Origin: an uncultured Actinomycetes bacterium
Lineage (GTDB): Bacteria > Actinomycetota > Actinomycetes > Nanopelagicales > Nanopelagicaceae
Assembly (NCBI GenBank): GCA_903898855.1
Contig: CAIUHB010000056.1
Span: forward strand, 1-5,258
Direction of reading: 5' to 3'
Length of the DNA stretch: 5,258 nt
The notes below the pieces were generated by a model. That model saw only the letters and a list, made by a program, of their open reading frames with translations. It was not told the origin of the DNA and did not search any database. Positions 1-5,258 of this stretch are shown piece by piece. Numbering within the stretch: position 1 is the first letter of the stretch; every line of letters begins with the position of its first letter. Both the position numbers and the translations under genes were made by a program.

Positions 1-230
1 AATATCGCATATCCACCGGATTCGGCTATCTCCTGAGTTAATTTTTCATAGGGCTGCTGCCGTAACCTGGAAACGATCAGAGTTGAACTCTCTCGCTTGG
101 ATAAATACCCACCGCTCAATAATCGCTCTCGCACGTCACCGGGGCCTCGAACAGCAATTTCAACTGTCCAAAACTCCGAGCCTCCTTCAATTGCGGCAAA
201 AAGTTCTAGCCGAGCTTCCTGCTCGCTCAT
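1..230 (-). CDS. dprA: DNA-processing protein DprA, N-terminal fragment (runs off the left edge)
   Basis: Only the first 76 codons are present; the reading frame is still open at base 1. Translation begins MSEQEARLELFAAIEGG and ends near IAESGGYAI. This resembles the N-terminal helical region that precedes the Rossmann-like DNA-binding domain of actinobacterial DprA; the Rossmann domain itself lies outside the window. DprA binds incoming single-stranded DNA and loads RecA during natural transformation (family knowledge). The ATG overlaps the comM stop as ATGA, a 4-nt overlap, and an AGGGG at 238-242 sits 7 nt upstream as a ribosome-binding site inside comM, which fixes the start and implies translational coupling. 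The assignment rests on weak N-terminal similarity plus the very common comM-dprA gene order, so the context carries much of the weight. Confidence 0.8.
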   Translation of the reverse strand, partial: MSEQEARLELFAAIEGGSEFWTVEIAVRGPGDVRERLLSGGYLSKRESSTLIVSRLRQQPYEKLTQEIAESGGYAI

Positions 231-1753
231 AGAAAGGCCCCTGATCCAATTCTCAACTCCAAGGCCTCTCGCACATCCATCTCGGTGGGGCGCTCGTGGT
301 AATTGAGGTCGGCAATACTCCAACTCACTCGCAAAACCTTATGAAAGCCGCGAGCACTCAATCGCTCACTATCTAGCTCTTGATGTAAAAGATTCATGCC
401 TGCTCGCTCAGCGCTAAATACCTTTCGAAGGTGTGCTGCTGGGATTTGCGAATTTAATTCCCACGGCAAATTGTTAAATCGCTCTGCGGCCCGCGCCCGC
501 GCAGCCAAAACGCGGGCCGCAACTACTTCGCTCGATTCCCCTACATCATGAGAGGACATCTCTACCCGAGTCGGCGCTTCCACAAAAAGGCGAATATCAA
601 TTCGATCTAAGAGTGGTCCGGAAATCTTCTGAAGATATCTTCGGATTTGAAGTGAGGAGCAAGTACAAGCCCTTCCCTTTCCACTGTATTTTCCACATGG
701 GCATGGATTGGCAGCAAGTACTAAGAGAAATTGTGCCGGATAGGTCAACGTTCCTACGGCCCGTGAAATCGTAACAACCCCTGACTCCAACGGTTGTCGC
801 AATGAATCCAATACACCTGGACCACACTCGGGAGCTTCATCGATAAAGAGCACGCCATGATTAGCACGTGAGCAGGCACCAGGTTTTATAAAGTGCGTTC
901 CGCCGCCAATCATTGCAGTTGCGGTAGTTGAGTGGTGCGGAGCGACAAATGGCGCAACCTGACTTAATTGCTGACTTCGTTGCAGCTCGCCAGAGATAGA
1001 TGCAATTGAAGCCACCTCCAGACTCTCCGCTGTCGTCAAAGCGGGCAATATTCCAGGGAGTCGTTCTGCCAGCATGGTCTTTCCGGTACCTGGAGGACCA
1101 AGGAGAAGTAGGTGATGGCCACCAACTGCCGAAATCTCAATCCCGCGCCGCGGTGCAATCTGACCAACAACATCACTGAGGTTCTTGGAACTTGCTGCTT
1201 CATCGCCGTCCACTTCAAAGCGTGGAAGCGTTGGCATAAGCCCTGAGCGAAAGAGTTCTAATAAATCAAAGATGCTTTGTGCTGGAATTAAATCGATACC
1301 AGGGATTGAAATAGCCTCGAGATAATTTTCGGAGGAGATATAGGCACGTTTAAATCCAAGTTGTTGAGCTGAGATAATTGAAGGTAACCCTCCTCGCACT
1401 CCACGAATCTGGCCATCTAATCCGAGTTCACCGAGGAAGATAGATTCGAGTGCCGACTCTTCGGGAATGACTCCTTGTGAAATCAATATTCCGATGGCTA
1501 TGGGAAGGTCATAACCTGAGCCGCTCTTTGGCAACCAAGCGGGCGAGAGTGAAACGGTTACCTTTCGATTGGGCCAAGGCGCACCAGTATTTACTAGCGC
1601 CGATCGCACTCGCTCGCGCGACTCTGAGAGCGCGGCATCGGGCAGCCCCAGGAGTGAATAACTTGGTAGGCCATCGGATATATCAACTTCCACTTCTACT
1701 CTAAATCCGGCGAGACCTGTAAGGGCGATAGTACTTACGCGTGCAAGCGCCAT
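227..1753 (-). CDS. comM: ComM/YifB family Mg-chelatase-like AAA+ ATPase
   Basis: This 508-residue protein has the usual full length for the family. The N-terminal third (about 1-175) is the ChlI-type domain, with GYDLPIAIGIL at 80-90. The AAA+ module follows, with Walker A GPPGTGKT at 219-226 and Walker B VLFIDEAPE at 301-309. A four-cysteine cluster, C351, C353, C363 and C365, looks like a small metal-binding knob and leads into GPLLDRIDI at 379-387, whose R384 is a likely arginine-finger or sensor residue. The C-terminal helical domain contains ARGFHKVLRVSWSIADL at 467-483. ComM in proteobacteria is a hexameric helicase that promotes branch migration during transformation; the same role here is inferred. 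The ATG shares its A with the yraN stop (TAATG) and the gene overlaps dprA by 4 nt. No residue expected for ATPase activity appears to be missing. Confidence 0.96.
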   Translation of the reverse strand: MALARVSTIALTGLAGFRVEVEVDISDGLPSYSLLGLPDAALSESRERVRSALVNTGAPWPNRKVTVSLSPAWLPKSGSGYDLPIAIGILISQGVIPEESALESIFLGELGLDGQIRGVRGGLPSIISAQQLGFKRAYISSENYLEAISIPGIDLIPAQSIFDLLELFRSGLMPTLPRFEVDGDEAASSKNLSDVVGQIAPRRGIEISAVGGHHLLLLGPPGTGKTMLAERLPGILPALTTAESLEVASIASISGELQRSQQLSQVAPFVAPHHSTTATAMIGGGTHFIKPGACSRANHGVLFIDEAPECGPGVLDSLRQPLESGVVTISRAVGTLTYPAQFLLVLAANPCPCGKYSGKGRACTCSSLQIRRYLQKISGPLLDRIDIRLFVEAPTRVEMSSHDVGESSEVVAARVLAARARAAERFNNLPWELNSQIPAAHLRKVFSAERAGMNLLHQELDSERLSARGFHKVLRVSWSIADLNYHERPTEMDVREALELRIGSGAFL

Positions 1754-2109
1754 TAAAGAATCGCCTTGCGATGATCCAAGCTATAACTCGAACCACTTCC
1801 AATAATTGCAATCGCATCAATGCGAAATTGCGCACTCCATAACTTATGGCTAATTAACCAAGCCAACGCGAGCCGTCGCAACCGTCCGGCCTTAGCATGT
1901 GTGATTGCCTCTAACGGATGACCAAAGGCCTGGTTGCGCCGTGTCTTAACTTCAACAAAGATGATTAATCCATCACGATCTTCTGCGACGATATCAATCT
2001 CACCATCAGAAATTCGCCAATTTCGATCGAGTATTCGATAGCCAGCGTCTATTAGGAATTGGGCTGCCTGATCTTCGCCTCGCGCACCGGTATCTTGTTT
2101 AGCTCCCAT
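1753..2109 (-). CDS. yraN: YraN/UPF0102 family nuclease-like protein
   Basis: The 118-residue product has the typical length and the full motif set of UPF0102. An N-terminal GARGEDQAAQFL (8-19) is followed by GEIDIV (36-41), FVEVKTR (51-57), a basic HAKAGRLRRLA stretch (71-81) and FRIDAI (95-100). The D39 ... E53-x-K55 pattern matches the catalytic core of restriction-endonuclease-like folds, which is why the family is considered nuclease-related; its biological role is unsettled, and the neighbouring comM and dprA make DNA processing an attractive guess only. The ATG is the first possible start after an in-frame stop 12 nt upstream, yet the preceding bases (TTCCCTCACCT) contain no Shine-Dalgarno sequence. 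It lies 22 nt after the rnhB stop and its own stop overlaps the comM start by one base. Confidence 0.93.
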   Translation of the reverse strand: MGAKQDTGARGEDQAAQFLIDAGYRILDRNWRISDGEIDIVAEDRDGLIIFVEVKTRRNQAFGHPLEAITHAKAGRLRRLALAWLISHKLWSAQFRIDAIAIIGSGSSYSLDHRKAIL

Positions 2110-2131
2110 AGGTGAGGGAACTTAATTCACT

Positions 2132-2749
2132 TTATCTACCTTGCTCCTTGAGCTGCTCTGCAATATTGGAAAAAGATTTTCTGTGGAAATCTTTGACACC
2201 ATATTTCGCAATCGCTGCCGTGTGAGCAGCGCTGATATATCCCTTATGTGAAGCAAGGCCGTACTCAGGGTAAATCTGATCGAGTTCGCGCATCTTTCGA
2301 TCACGATAGACCTTTGCCAAAATGGAGGCTGCGCTAATGCAGAGGGCTACTTGATCACCCTTCCAGACGGCGAGATTTGGCGTTGCTAAACCAGGAATGG
2401 CATAGCCATCGGTTAAAACATATTCGGGTGTAATTTCAAGTCCGCTTACTGCTCGCCGCATACCTTCTATATTGGATTTGTGCAGACCAACAGAATCAAT
2501 CTCTTCAACCGAGATTTCAATAATGGAATAGGCAAGCGCCTGCTCTTTGATTACTTCAAAGAGTGATTCTCGAACCTTCTCCGATAAGGCTTTAGAGTCT
2601 CGAACTTTTGCCAGAGCCGGAGAGGCACGATCTTTAAGGATTACTGCTGCAACAACCAACGGCCCTGCACATGGTCCTCGGCCCGCTTCATCAACGCCGG
2701 CAATTTTGGTAATTCCGGAGGCAGTAAGCGTCTCTTCGATAAAGGCCAT
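2132..2749 (-). CDS. rnhB: Ribonuclease HII
   Basis: This enzyme cleaves the RNA strand of RNA:DNA hybrids and cuts 5' of single ribonucleotides misincorporated in DNA (family knowledge). The 205-residue protein shows the complete type 2 RNase H signature: GVDEAGRGPCAGPLV at 18-32, carrying catalytic D20 and E21 and the GRG loop (23-25) that reads the RNA-DNA junction; DSK at 51-53; the third acidic residue D114 in VLTDG; and D132 in KGDQ. AASILAKVYRD (140-150) and YGLASHKGY (163-171) are also family hallmarks. All four acidic metal ligands are present, so it should be active. The ATG directly abuts the lepB stop (TAAATG). No Shine-Dalgarno sequence is visible before it, so translation probably depends on ribosomes finishing lepB. 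Confidence 0.97.
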   Translation of the reverse strand: MAFIEETLTASGITKIAGVDEAGRGPCAGPLVVAAVILKDRASPALAKVRDSKALSEKVRESLFEVIKEQALAYSIIEISVEEIDSVGLHKSNIEGMRRAVSGLEITPEYVLTDGYAIPGLATPNLAVWKGDQVALCISAASILAKVYRDRKMRELDQIYPEYGLASHKGYISAAHTAAIAKYGVKDFHRKSFSNIAEQLKEQGR

Positions 2750-3448
2750 TTAATTAGTTGGGTTAACTTTTACTTTCGATAAGTCATGACCAACGCTAAG
2801 AAACTTCATGTGATTGAGTGGCCAGACGACAAACTCGGCGCGACCTACAACGTCGCTGAGCGGCACTAGCCCCTTGTGAATATCATCGGTATGAAAACGT
2901 GAGTCGGCGCTGGCGCCACGATGGTCACCCATGACCCAGATAAAACCCTTAGGAACAGTGACGCTAAAGTTGGTATCACTAGGTTTATTGCCTGCGAAAA
3001 TATAAGGCTCGTTAACCGAAACTCCATTAATCGTTAGGCGTCCTTGCTTGTCACAACAAACTACGTGATCTCCCCCAACGCCAATAGTGCGCTTGATGAG
3101 ATATTGCTTTGCTGGATCGGGCAGAACTCCAACATCGACCAATCCAGTCTTGAGAACTTCGGCGATACCTTTAGAGGTATCGGCAGGCGCTGCACCTAAC
3201 CAGTTCGCTGGATCGCGAAATACGACAACTTCACCACGTTTGATATCGCTAAAGAAGTTAGCGAATTTATTTACGGCAATTCGATCGCCAATTTGAAGCG
3301 TGTTCTCCATCGAGCCCGATGGAATGAAGAAGAAATGAATGAAGAAAGTTTTTACGATAACCGAAACCACTAGCGCAGCAATTACGATAATTGGGATTTC
3401 TCGAGCGAGAGAACCCTTCTTGGGAAGGCGCAAACCGGAGAAGCGCAC
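2750..3448 (-). CDS. lepB: Signal peptidase I
   Basis: This membrane-bound Ser/Lys protease removes signal peptides from exported proteins on the outer face of the cytoplasmic membrane. Of 232 residues, 1-16 are basic, about 17-40 form a single hydrophobic anchor, and the rest is the catalytic domain. The nucleophile is S46 in PSGSMENTL (43-51); the general base is K119 in YLIKRTIGVGGD (116-127); box E is GDHRGASADSR (174-184). The insert between boxes C and D (about 80-113) and the VVCCDKQGR stretch (129-137) look like those of actinobacterial enzymes. The start is GTG, immediately preceded by an in-frame TAA; a TTG at codon 6 is the only other early option, since the next ATG is M47, beyond the anchor. 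It begins 13 nt after the rplS stop with no clear Shine-Dalgarno sequence. Confidence 0.95.
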   Translation of the reverse strand: MRFSGLRLPKKGSLAREIPIIVIAALVVSVIVKTFFIHFFFIPSGSMENTLQIGDRIAVNKFANFFSDIKRGEVVVFRDPANWLGAAPADTSKGIAEVLKTGLVDVGVLPDPAKQYLIKRTIGVGGDHVVCCDKQGRLTINGVSVNEPYIFAGNKPSDTNFSVTVPKGFIWVMGDHRGASADSRFHTDDIHKGLVPLSDVVGRAEFVVWPLNHMKFLSVGHDLSKVKVNPTN

Positions 3449-3461
3449 TTATTGCTTGTGC

Positions 3462-3971
3462 TTAAGCTTCTGGAGTTGTTTCTTCGACTGCAACCTCGGC
3501 TGCAGCTTCAGCAACTACAGGGGTTTCAACTGCAGGTGCCTCAGCAACTGGAGTTTCGACTACTGGAGCTTCTACAACAGGAGCGGCCTTTGCCACTGGA
3601 GCATCTTCAACAATAAATTCGTTGTTAGCGCCACGACGCTCTTTAATCTTTGAAGCCTTACCGCGAAGATCGCGAAGGTAGTACAACTTTGCACGACGGA
3701 CATCGCCACGGCGAACCATTTCGTACTTCTCGATAACAGGTGTGTGTACTGGGAAGGTACGTTCTACTCCGACACCGTAAGAGAGCTTGCGAATAGTAAA
3801 TGTCTCGCGCACGCCAGAACCTTGTCGACGGATAACGATTCCTTGGAAGACCTGGATACGGCTCTTGTTACCTTCGATAACGCGAACGTGAATCTTGATT
3901 TCGTCTCCGGAACGGAAGTTAATAACGTCGGAGCGAAGTGAGGCAGCATCTACTGCGTCTAACACGTTCAT
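3462..3971 (-). CDS. rplS: 50S ribosomal protein L19 with a C-terminal Ala/Val/Pro/Glu extension
   Basis: L19 sits at the 30S-50S interface of the ribosome. Residues 1-115 are a normal L19: [20 protein letters not shown] (19-38), [20 protein letters not shown] (41-60), a [10 protein letters not shown] stretch (69-78) and the basic [20 protein letters not shown] (91-110). Usual L19 proteins stop near there, at about 115-120 residues. This one continues to 169 with an acidic, probably disordered tail made only of A, V, P, E, T and a few other residues, including four exact P-x-x-E-[A/T] pentapeptides at 131-150. The tail is in frame and uninterrupted, so it is not an obvious frameshift. The ATG at 3969-3971 has a good ribosome-binding site. 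The gene leads the operon with lepB. trmD, the frequent upstream partner of rplS, is not adjacent here. Confidence 0.97.
   Translation of the reverse strand: MNVLDAVDAASLRSDVINFRSGDEIKIHVRVIEGNKSRIQVFQGIVIRRQGSGVRETFTIRKLSYGVGVERTFPVHTPVIEKYEMVRRGDVRRAKLYYLRDLRGKASKIKERRGANNEFIVEDAPVAKAAPVVEAPVVETPVAEAPAVETPVVAEAAAEVAVEETTPEA
3522..3581 (-). repeat. Four tandem 15-bp units encoding P-x-x-E-[A/T] in the L19 tail
   Basis: Read on the minus strand, the segment encodes [15 protein letters not shown] and PAVET in exact register (residues 131-150 of L19), so it can be viewed as four 15-bp units or two 30-bp units alternating Ala and Thr at the fifth position. Degenerate units flank it: PVAKA (125-129) before and PVVAEA (151-156) after. 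The protein pattern is better conserved than the codons (CCT/CCA, GAA/GAG, GTT/GTA/GTC), which suggests an old repeat expansion kept for its amino-acid composition rather than a recent DNA slippage. Confidence 0.85.
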
Positions 3972-3978
3972 GTGTGGG

Positions 3979-3986
3979 TCCTTTTC
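3979..3986 (-). promoter_or_regulatory. Ribosome-binding site of rplS
   Basis: On the minus strand the bases GAAAAGGA precede the rplS ATG with 7 nt between AAGGA and the start codon. This is the clearest Shine-Dalgarno sequence in the window and confirms the rplS start. It contrasts with lepB, rnhB, yraN and the phosphatase, which show none. Confidence 0.75.
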
Positions 3987-3987
3987 A

Positions 3988-4013
3988 ATACGGTAACGAG
4001 CAAGAAGCCGTAT
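3988..4013 (-). promoter_or_regulatory. Inverted repeat in the rplS leader (possible 5' UTR hairpin)
   Basis: ATACGG (3988-3993) and CCGTAT (4008-4013) are perfect inverted repeats separated by 14 nt, so a transcript from the minus strand could form a 6-bp stem ending just upstream of the rplS ribosome-binding site. Ribosomal protein genes often carry leader structures bound by their own product, so autoregulation is conceivable. The stem is short and its loop large, and a 6-bp match can arise by chance. Confidence 0.3.
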
Positions 4014-4042
4014 CTTGCCATAGACGGGGCAGGGGTAGCCAA
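4012..4042 (-). promoter_or_regulatory. Weak candidate promoter for the rplS operon
   Basis: On the minus strand TTGGCT (4037-4042) resembles a -35 box and CAAGAT (4012-4017), preceded by TGG like an extended -10, could be the -10; the 19-nt spacing is longer than usual. If the stem-loop at the phosphatase stop ends transcription, rplS needs a promoter in this gap, and this is the best pair of boxes I can see. Neither box matches well. Confidence 0.2.
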
Positions 4043-4059
4043 TTGGCCCATTTGGCCCA
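4038..4059. repeat. Direct repeat TTGGCCCA x2 overlapping a 10-bp palindrome
   Basis: TTGGCCCA occurs at 4043-4050 and again at 4052-4059, one base apart, and the first copy overlaps the perfect palindrome GCCAATTGGC at 4038-4047. The cluster lies in the 101-nt gap between the phosphatase and rplS, upstream of the weak promoter candidate, where an operator would be plausible. No binding protein can be named from the sequence. Confidence 0.5.
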
Positions 4060-4065
4060 CATTTC

Positions 4066-4092
4066 CCGAGATTTACGCGGGAGAAATCTCGG
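4066..4092 (-). terminator. Stem-loop across the phosphatase stop codon, possible terminator
   Basis: CCGAGATTT (4066-4074) and AAATCTCGG (4084-4092) form a perfect 9-bp inverted repeat with a 9-nt loop. On the minus strand the phosphatase TAA (4073-4075) sits at the start of the downstream arm, so the hairpin straddles the end of the gene. The bases after it (GAAATGTGGGCC) contain no T run, so it is not a classical intrinsic terminator. Actinobacteria are reported to use hairpins lacking a U-tract, so termination or 3'-end protection is plausible but unproven. Confidence 0.45.
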
Positions 4093-4837
4093 CCACAAGC
4101 AGCTTATGCAGGGCTGGGCCAGCAGCAATTACGGTCTCCCCGGCCAAAGGATCGCCCGAAACCAGAGCCCCGGCTTCGCGGGCAATCAGGCCACCTGCAG
4201 CAAGGTCCCACTCCTTAAGGCCGGCTTCGAAATAACCATCTAGTGCGCCCATCGCCACATAACAGAGGTCAACTGCGGCTGCGCCATTGCGACGAAAATC
4301 GCGAATTCGCGGAAGCAAGCTGGCGACGATTGCGCCTTGAGCTACTCGTTCACGCACATCGTAAGAGAAGCCGGTCGCCAGAATTGCTCTATCCAACGCA
4401 ACTGGATCATTGCAGGCAATTTTTGTGCCATTAAATGTTGCTCCTGCACCGAGGCTGGCGCTCCACAGGGAATTGGTCGTTGGCGAATAAACCGCCCCTG
4501 CAACAACGCCGCTGGAATCTTTAACAGCGATGCTGACATTCCATCCGGGTATGCCATAGAAATAATTAACGGTTCCATCGAGCGGATCTATGACCCAGGT
4601 AAACCCTGAGGTGCTCGGCCTGGCACTTCCCTCTTCGCCGATGATTCCATCATCTGGGCGCTTGGCCAAAATCTGCTCGACTATTAACTTCTCCGCCGCG
4701 ATATCCATTTGAGTAGCAAAATCGACAGCTGAAGATTTCTGACTGATATCAAAAACTTCTGGGCGCTTGGCCAATAACGCGCCGGCGCTTTTGGCAATCT
4801 CCACAGCCATGGCTCGCAACTGCTCGAAATTTTCCAT
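4073..4837 (-). CDS. Inositol monophosphatase family protein (Mg-dependent sugar phosphatase)
   Basis: The 254-residue protein has the family's usual length and all its metal-site motifs: VDFATQMD (38-45), GEE (67-69, with E68), motif [13 protein letters not shown] (81-92, with D84 and D87), [20 protein letters not shown] (182-201) and motif B EWDLAAG (209-215, with D211). These ligate Mg2+ and position water for hydrolysis of a phosphate monoester, so the enzyme should be active. The substrate cannot be read from the sequence: myo-inositol phosphate (SuhB-like) is the default, but histidinol phosphate (HisN) and 3'-phosphoadenosine 5'-phosphate enzymes share the fold. The ATG follows an in-frame TAG by three codons, so it is the earliest ATG. 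No Shine-Dalgarno sequence is visible; a -10-like TAGATT 6 nt upstream hints at a leaderless mRNA. It is divergent from sepH. Confidence 0.94.
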   Translation of the reverse strand: MENFEQLRAMAVEIAKSAGALLAKRPEVFDISQKSSAVDFATQMDIAAEKLIVEQILAKRPDDGIIGEEGSARPSTSGFTWVIDPLDGTVNYFYGIPGWNVSIAVKDSSGVVAGAVYSPTTNSLWSASLGAGATFNGTKIACNDPVALDRAILATGFSYDVRERVAQGAIVASLLPRIRDFRRNGAAAVDLCYVAMGALDGYFEAGLKEWDLAAGGLIAREAGALVSGDPLAGETVIAAGPALHKLLVAEISPA

Positions 4838-4899
4838 ATCCGTAATCTACCCGCAGCTAGATACCGCAAAAATCACCCGCTGTATGGCACTCTTTCCCC
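4838..4899. promoter_or_regulatory. Divergent promoter region between the phosphatase gene and sepH
   Basis: This 62-nt spacer must hold promoters for both divergent genes, unless they are read from farther away. For the phosphatase, TAGATT on the minus strand (4844-4849) fits the actinobacterial TAnnnT -10 pattern and ends 6 nt before the ATG, placing the transcription start on or next to the start codon. For sepH, TATGGC (4883-4888) is a poor -10 candidate 11 nt before the ATG. No good -35 box is evident for either. Neither start codon has a Shine-Dalgarno sequence, in keeping with leaderless or nearly leaderless transcripts. Confidence 0.45.
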
Positions 4900-5258
4900 A
4901 TGAGCGAGCACGAGAGCCAGGATAAGGCCACCGACCTACGCCTGGTAGGCCGTAGTGAAGATGGCCAAAACCTCGACCTCACCGACAGCCTCGGCAATAA
5001 ATATTCAATTCGCATCGGTGACACTCTTCGCGCAACTGTTAATCAACCACGTTTGAGTTCAGTTGCTCCGATTGATGATCGCCCAACTATTTCGGTTAAG
5101 GATATTCAGGCTCGACTTCGCGGCGGGGAATCTATGGATTCCATCTCGCGCACAACGGATTGGCCACTAGAAAAGATTGAGAAGTTTGCTGGCCCAATTC
5201 TCCAGGAGCGCGCCTACATCACTTCGCAAGCGTTAAAAACTCCACTCAAGCGAGAGGC
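4900..5258 (+). CDS. sepH: Cell division protein SepH (DUF3071), N-terminal fragment (runs off the right edge)
   Basis: The frame is open for 119 codons to the window end. Translation starts MSEHESQDKATDLRLVGRSE and fits the conserved N-terminal DUF3071 domain: a small strand-rich start (LRLVGRSEDGQNLDL, 13-27, then YSIRIGDTLRATV, 35-47), then a helix-turn-helix-like stretch with ISVKDIQARLRGGESMDSIS (64-83) and IEKFAGPILQERAYI (93-107). SepH in Streptomyces and mycobacteria stimulates FtsZ assembly at division sites (literature knowledge). The variable linker and C-terminal FtsZ-interaction part are beyond the window. The ATG at 4900 is the only plausible start, since no ATG, GTG or TTG lies in frame between it and the upstream TAG at 4858-4860. 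CTCTTTCCCC before it contains no ribosome-binding site. Confidence 0.88.
   Translation, partial: MSEHESQDKATDLRLVGRSEDGQNLDLTDSLGNKYSIRIGDTLRATVNQPRLSSVAPIDDRPTISVKDIQARLRGGESMDSISRTTDWPLEKIEKFAGPILQERAYITSQALKTPLKRE

Noticed and set aside
97..306. Open plus-strand frame of 69 codons
   Set aside because: It lies opposite dprA and comM, has no family features and spans their overlap; it is a shadow of the real genes.
2897..2929. GDHR instead of GDNR in box E of signal peptidase I
   Set aside because: His at this position is common in actinobacterial enzymes and the remaining box E residues are intact.
3050..3064. Adjacent cysteines C131-C132 in signal peptidase I as a possible redox feature
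   Set aside because: The VVCCD stretch is familiar from actinobacterial signal peptidases, so it is a clade trait rather than a novelty.
3449..3470. GCTTAAGC palindrome between rplS and lepB as a terminator
   Set aside because: It is only 8 bp with no loop and no T-run, and the 13-nt spacing argues for co-transcription.
3339..3653. Open plus-strand frame of 104 codons rich in Cys, Ser and Trp
   Set aside because: It is antisense to lepB and the repetitive rplS tail; its odd composition comes from reading the Pro/Val/Ala/Glu repeat backwards.
3938..4243. Plus-strand frame of 101 codons crossing the rplS-phosphatase gap
   Set aside because: Most of it is antisense to confirmed genes, it has no ribosome-binding site, and the translation shows no recognisable domain.
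1..5258. Mobile element, CRISPR array, tRNA or a novel defence system
   Set aside because: Nearly every base belongs to recognised housekeeping genes, and no transposase, spaced direct-repeat array, tRNA-like fold or toxin-antitoxin-like pair is visible.

Overview
This is an ordinary bacterial chromosomal segment dominated by housekeeping genes, and it most likely comes from an actinobacterium. The rightmost gene matches SepH (DUF3071), a cell-division protein known from Actinobacteria. The order rplS-lepB-rnhB-yraN-comM-dprA is common in that phylum. Base composition looks roughly balanced rather than GC-rich, several genes touch or overlap, and spacers are short. Together these suggest a small, streamlined actinobacterium such as the freshwater acI/Nanopelagicales group; that placement is inference from composition and layout, not a measured result.

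Layout. Positions 1-3971 hold six same-direction minus-strand genes, read right to left: rplS (ribosomal protein L19, with an unusual Ala/Val/Pro/Glu tail), lepB (signal peptidase I, GTG start), rnhB (ribonuclease HII), yraN (UPF0102 nuclease-like), comM (Mg-chelatase-like AAA+ ATPase) and the first 76 codons of dprA, which runs off the left edge. Three of the five junctions are abutting or overlapping (TAAATG, TAATG, ATGA), and the other two gaps are 13 and 22 nt, so this reads as one operon. A 101-nt gap (3972-4072) separates rplS from the next minus-strand gene, an inositol monophosphatase family enzyme (4073-4837). That gap holds a strong ribosome-binding site for rplS, a leader inverted repeat, a pair of direct repeats beside a 10-bp palindrome, and one arm of a stem-loop that spans the phosphatase stop codon. 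A 62-nt divergent spacer (4838-4899) then leads to sepH on the plus strand, which runs off the right edge.

How the genes fit together. The operon combines translation (L19), protein export (signal peptidase I), RNA:DNA hybrid and ribonucleotide removal (RNase HII), and a DNA-uptake/recombination pair (ComM, DprA) together with YraN. The phosphatase and sepH are a separate divergent pair with no obvious link to it. I found no mobile element, CRISPR array, tRNA, rRNA or new defence-like system. The points most worth a second look are the repeat-built tail of L19, the small structured region upstream of rplS, the absence of trmD next to rplS, and several gene starts with no visible Shine-Dalgarno sequence.
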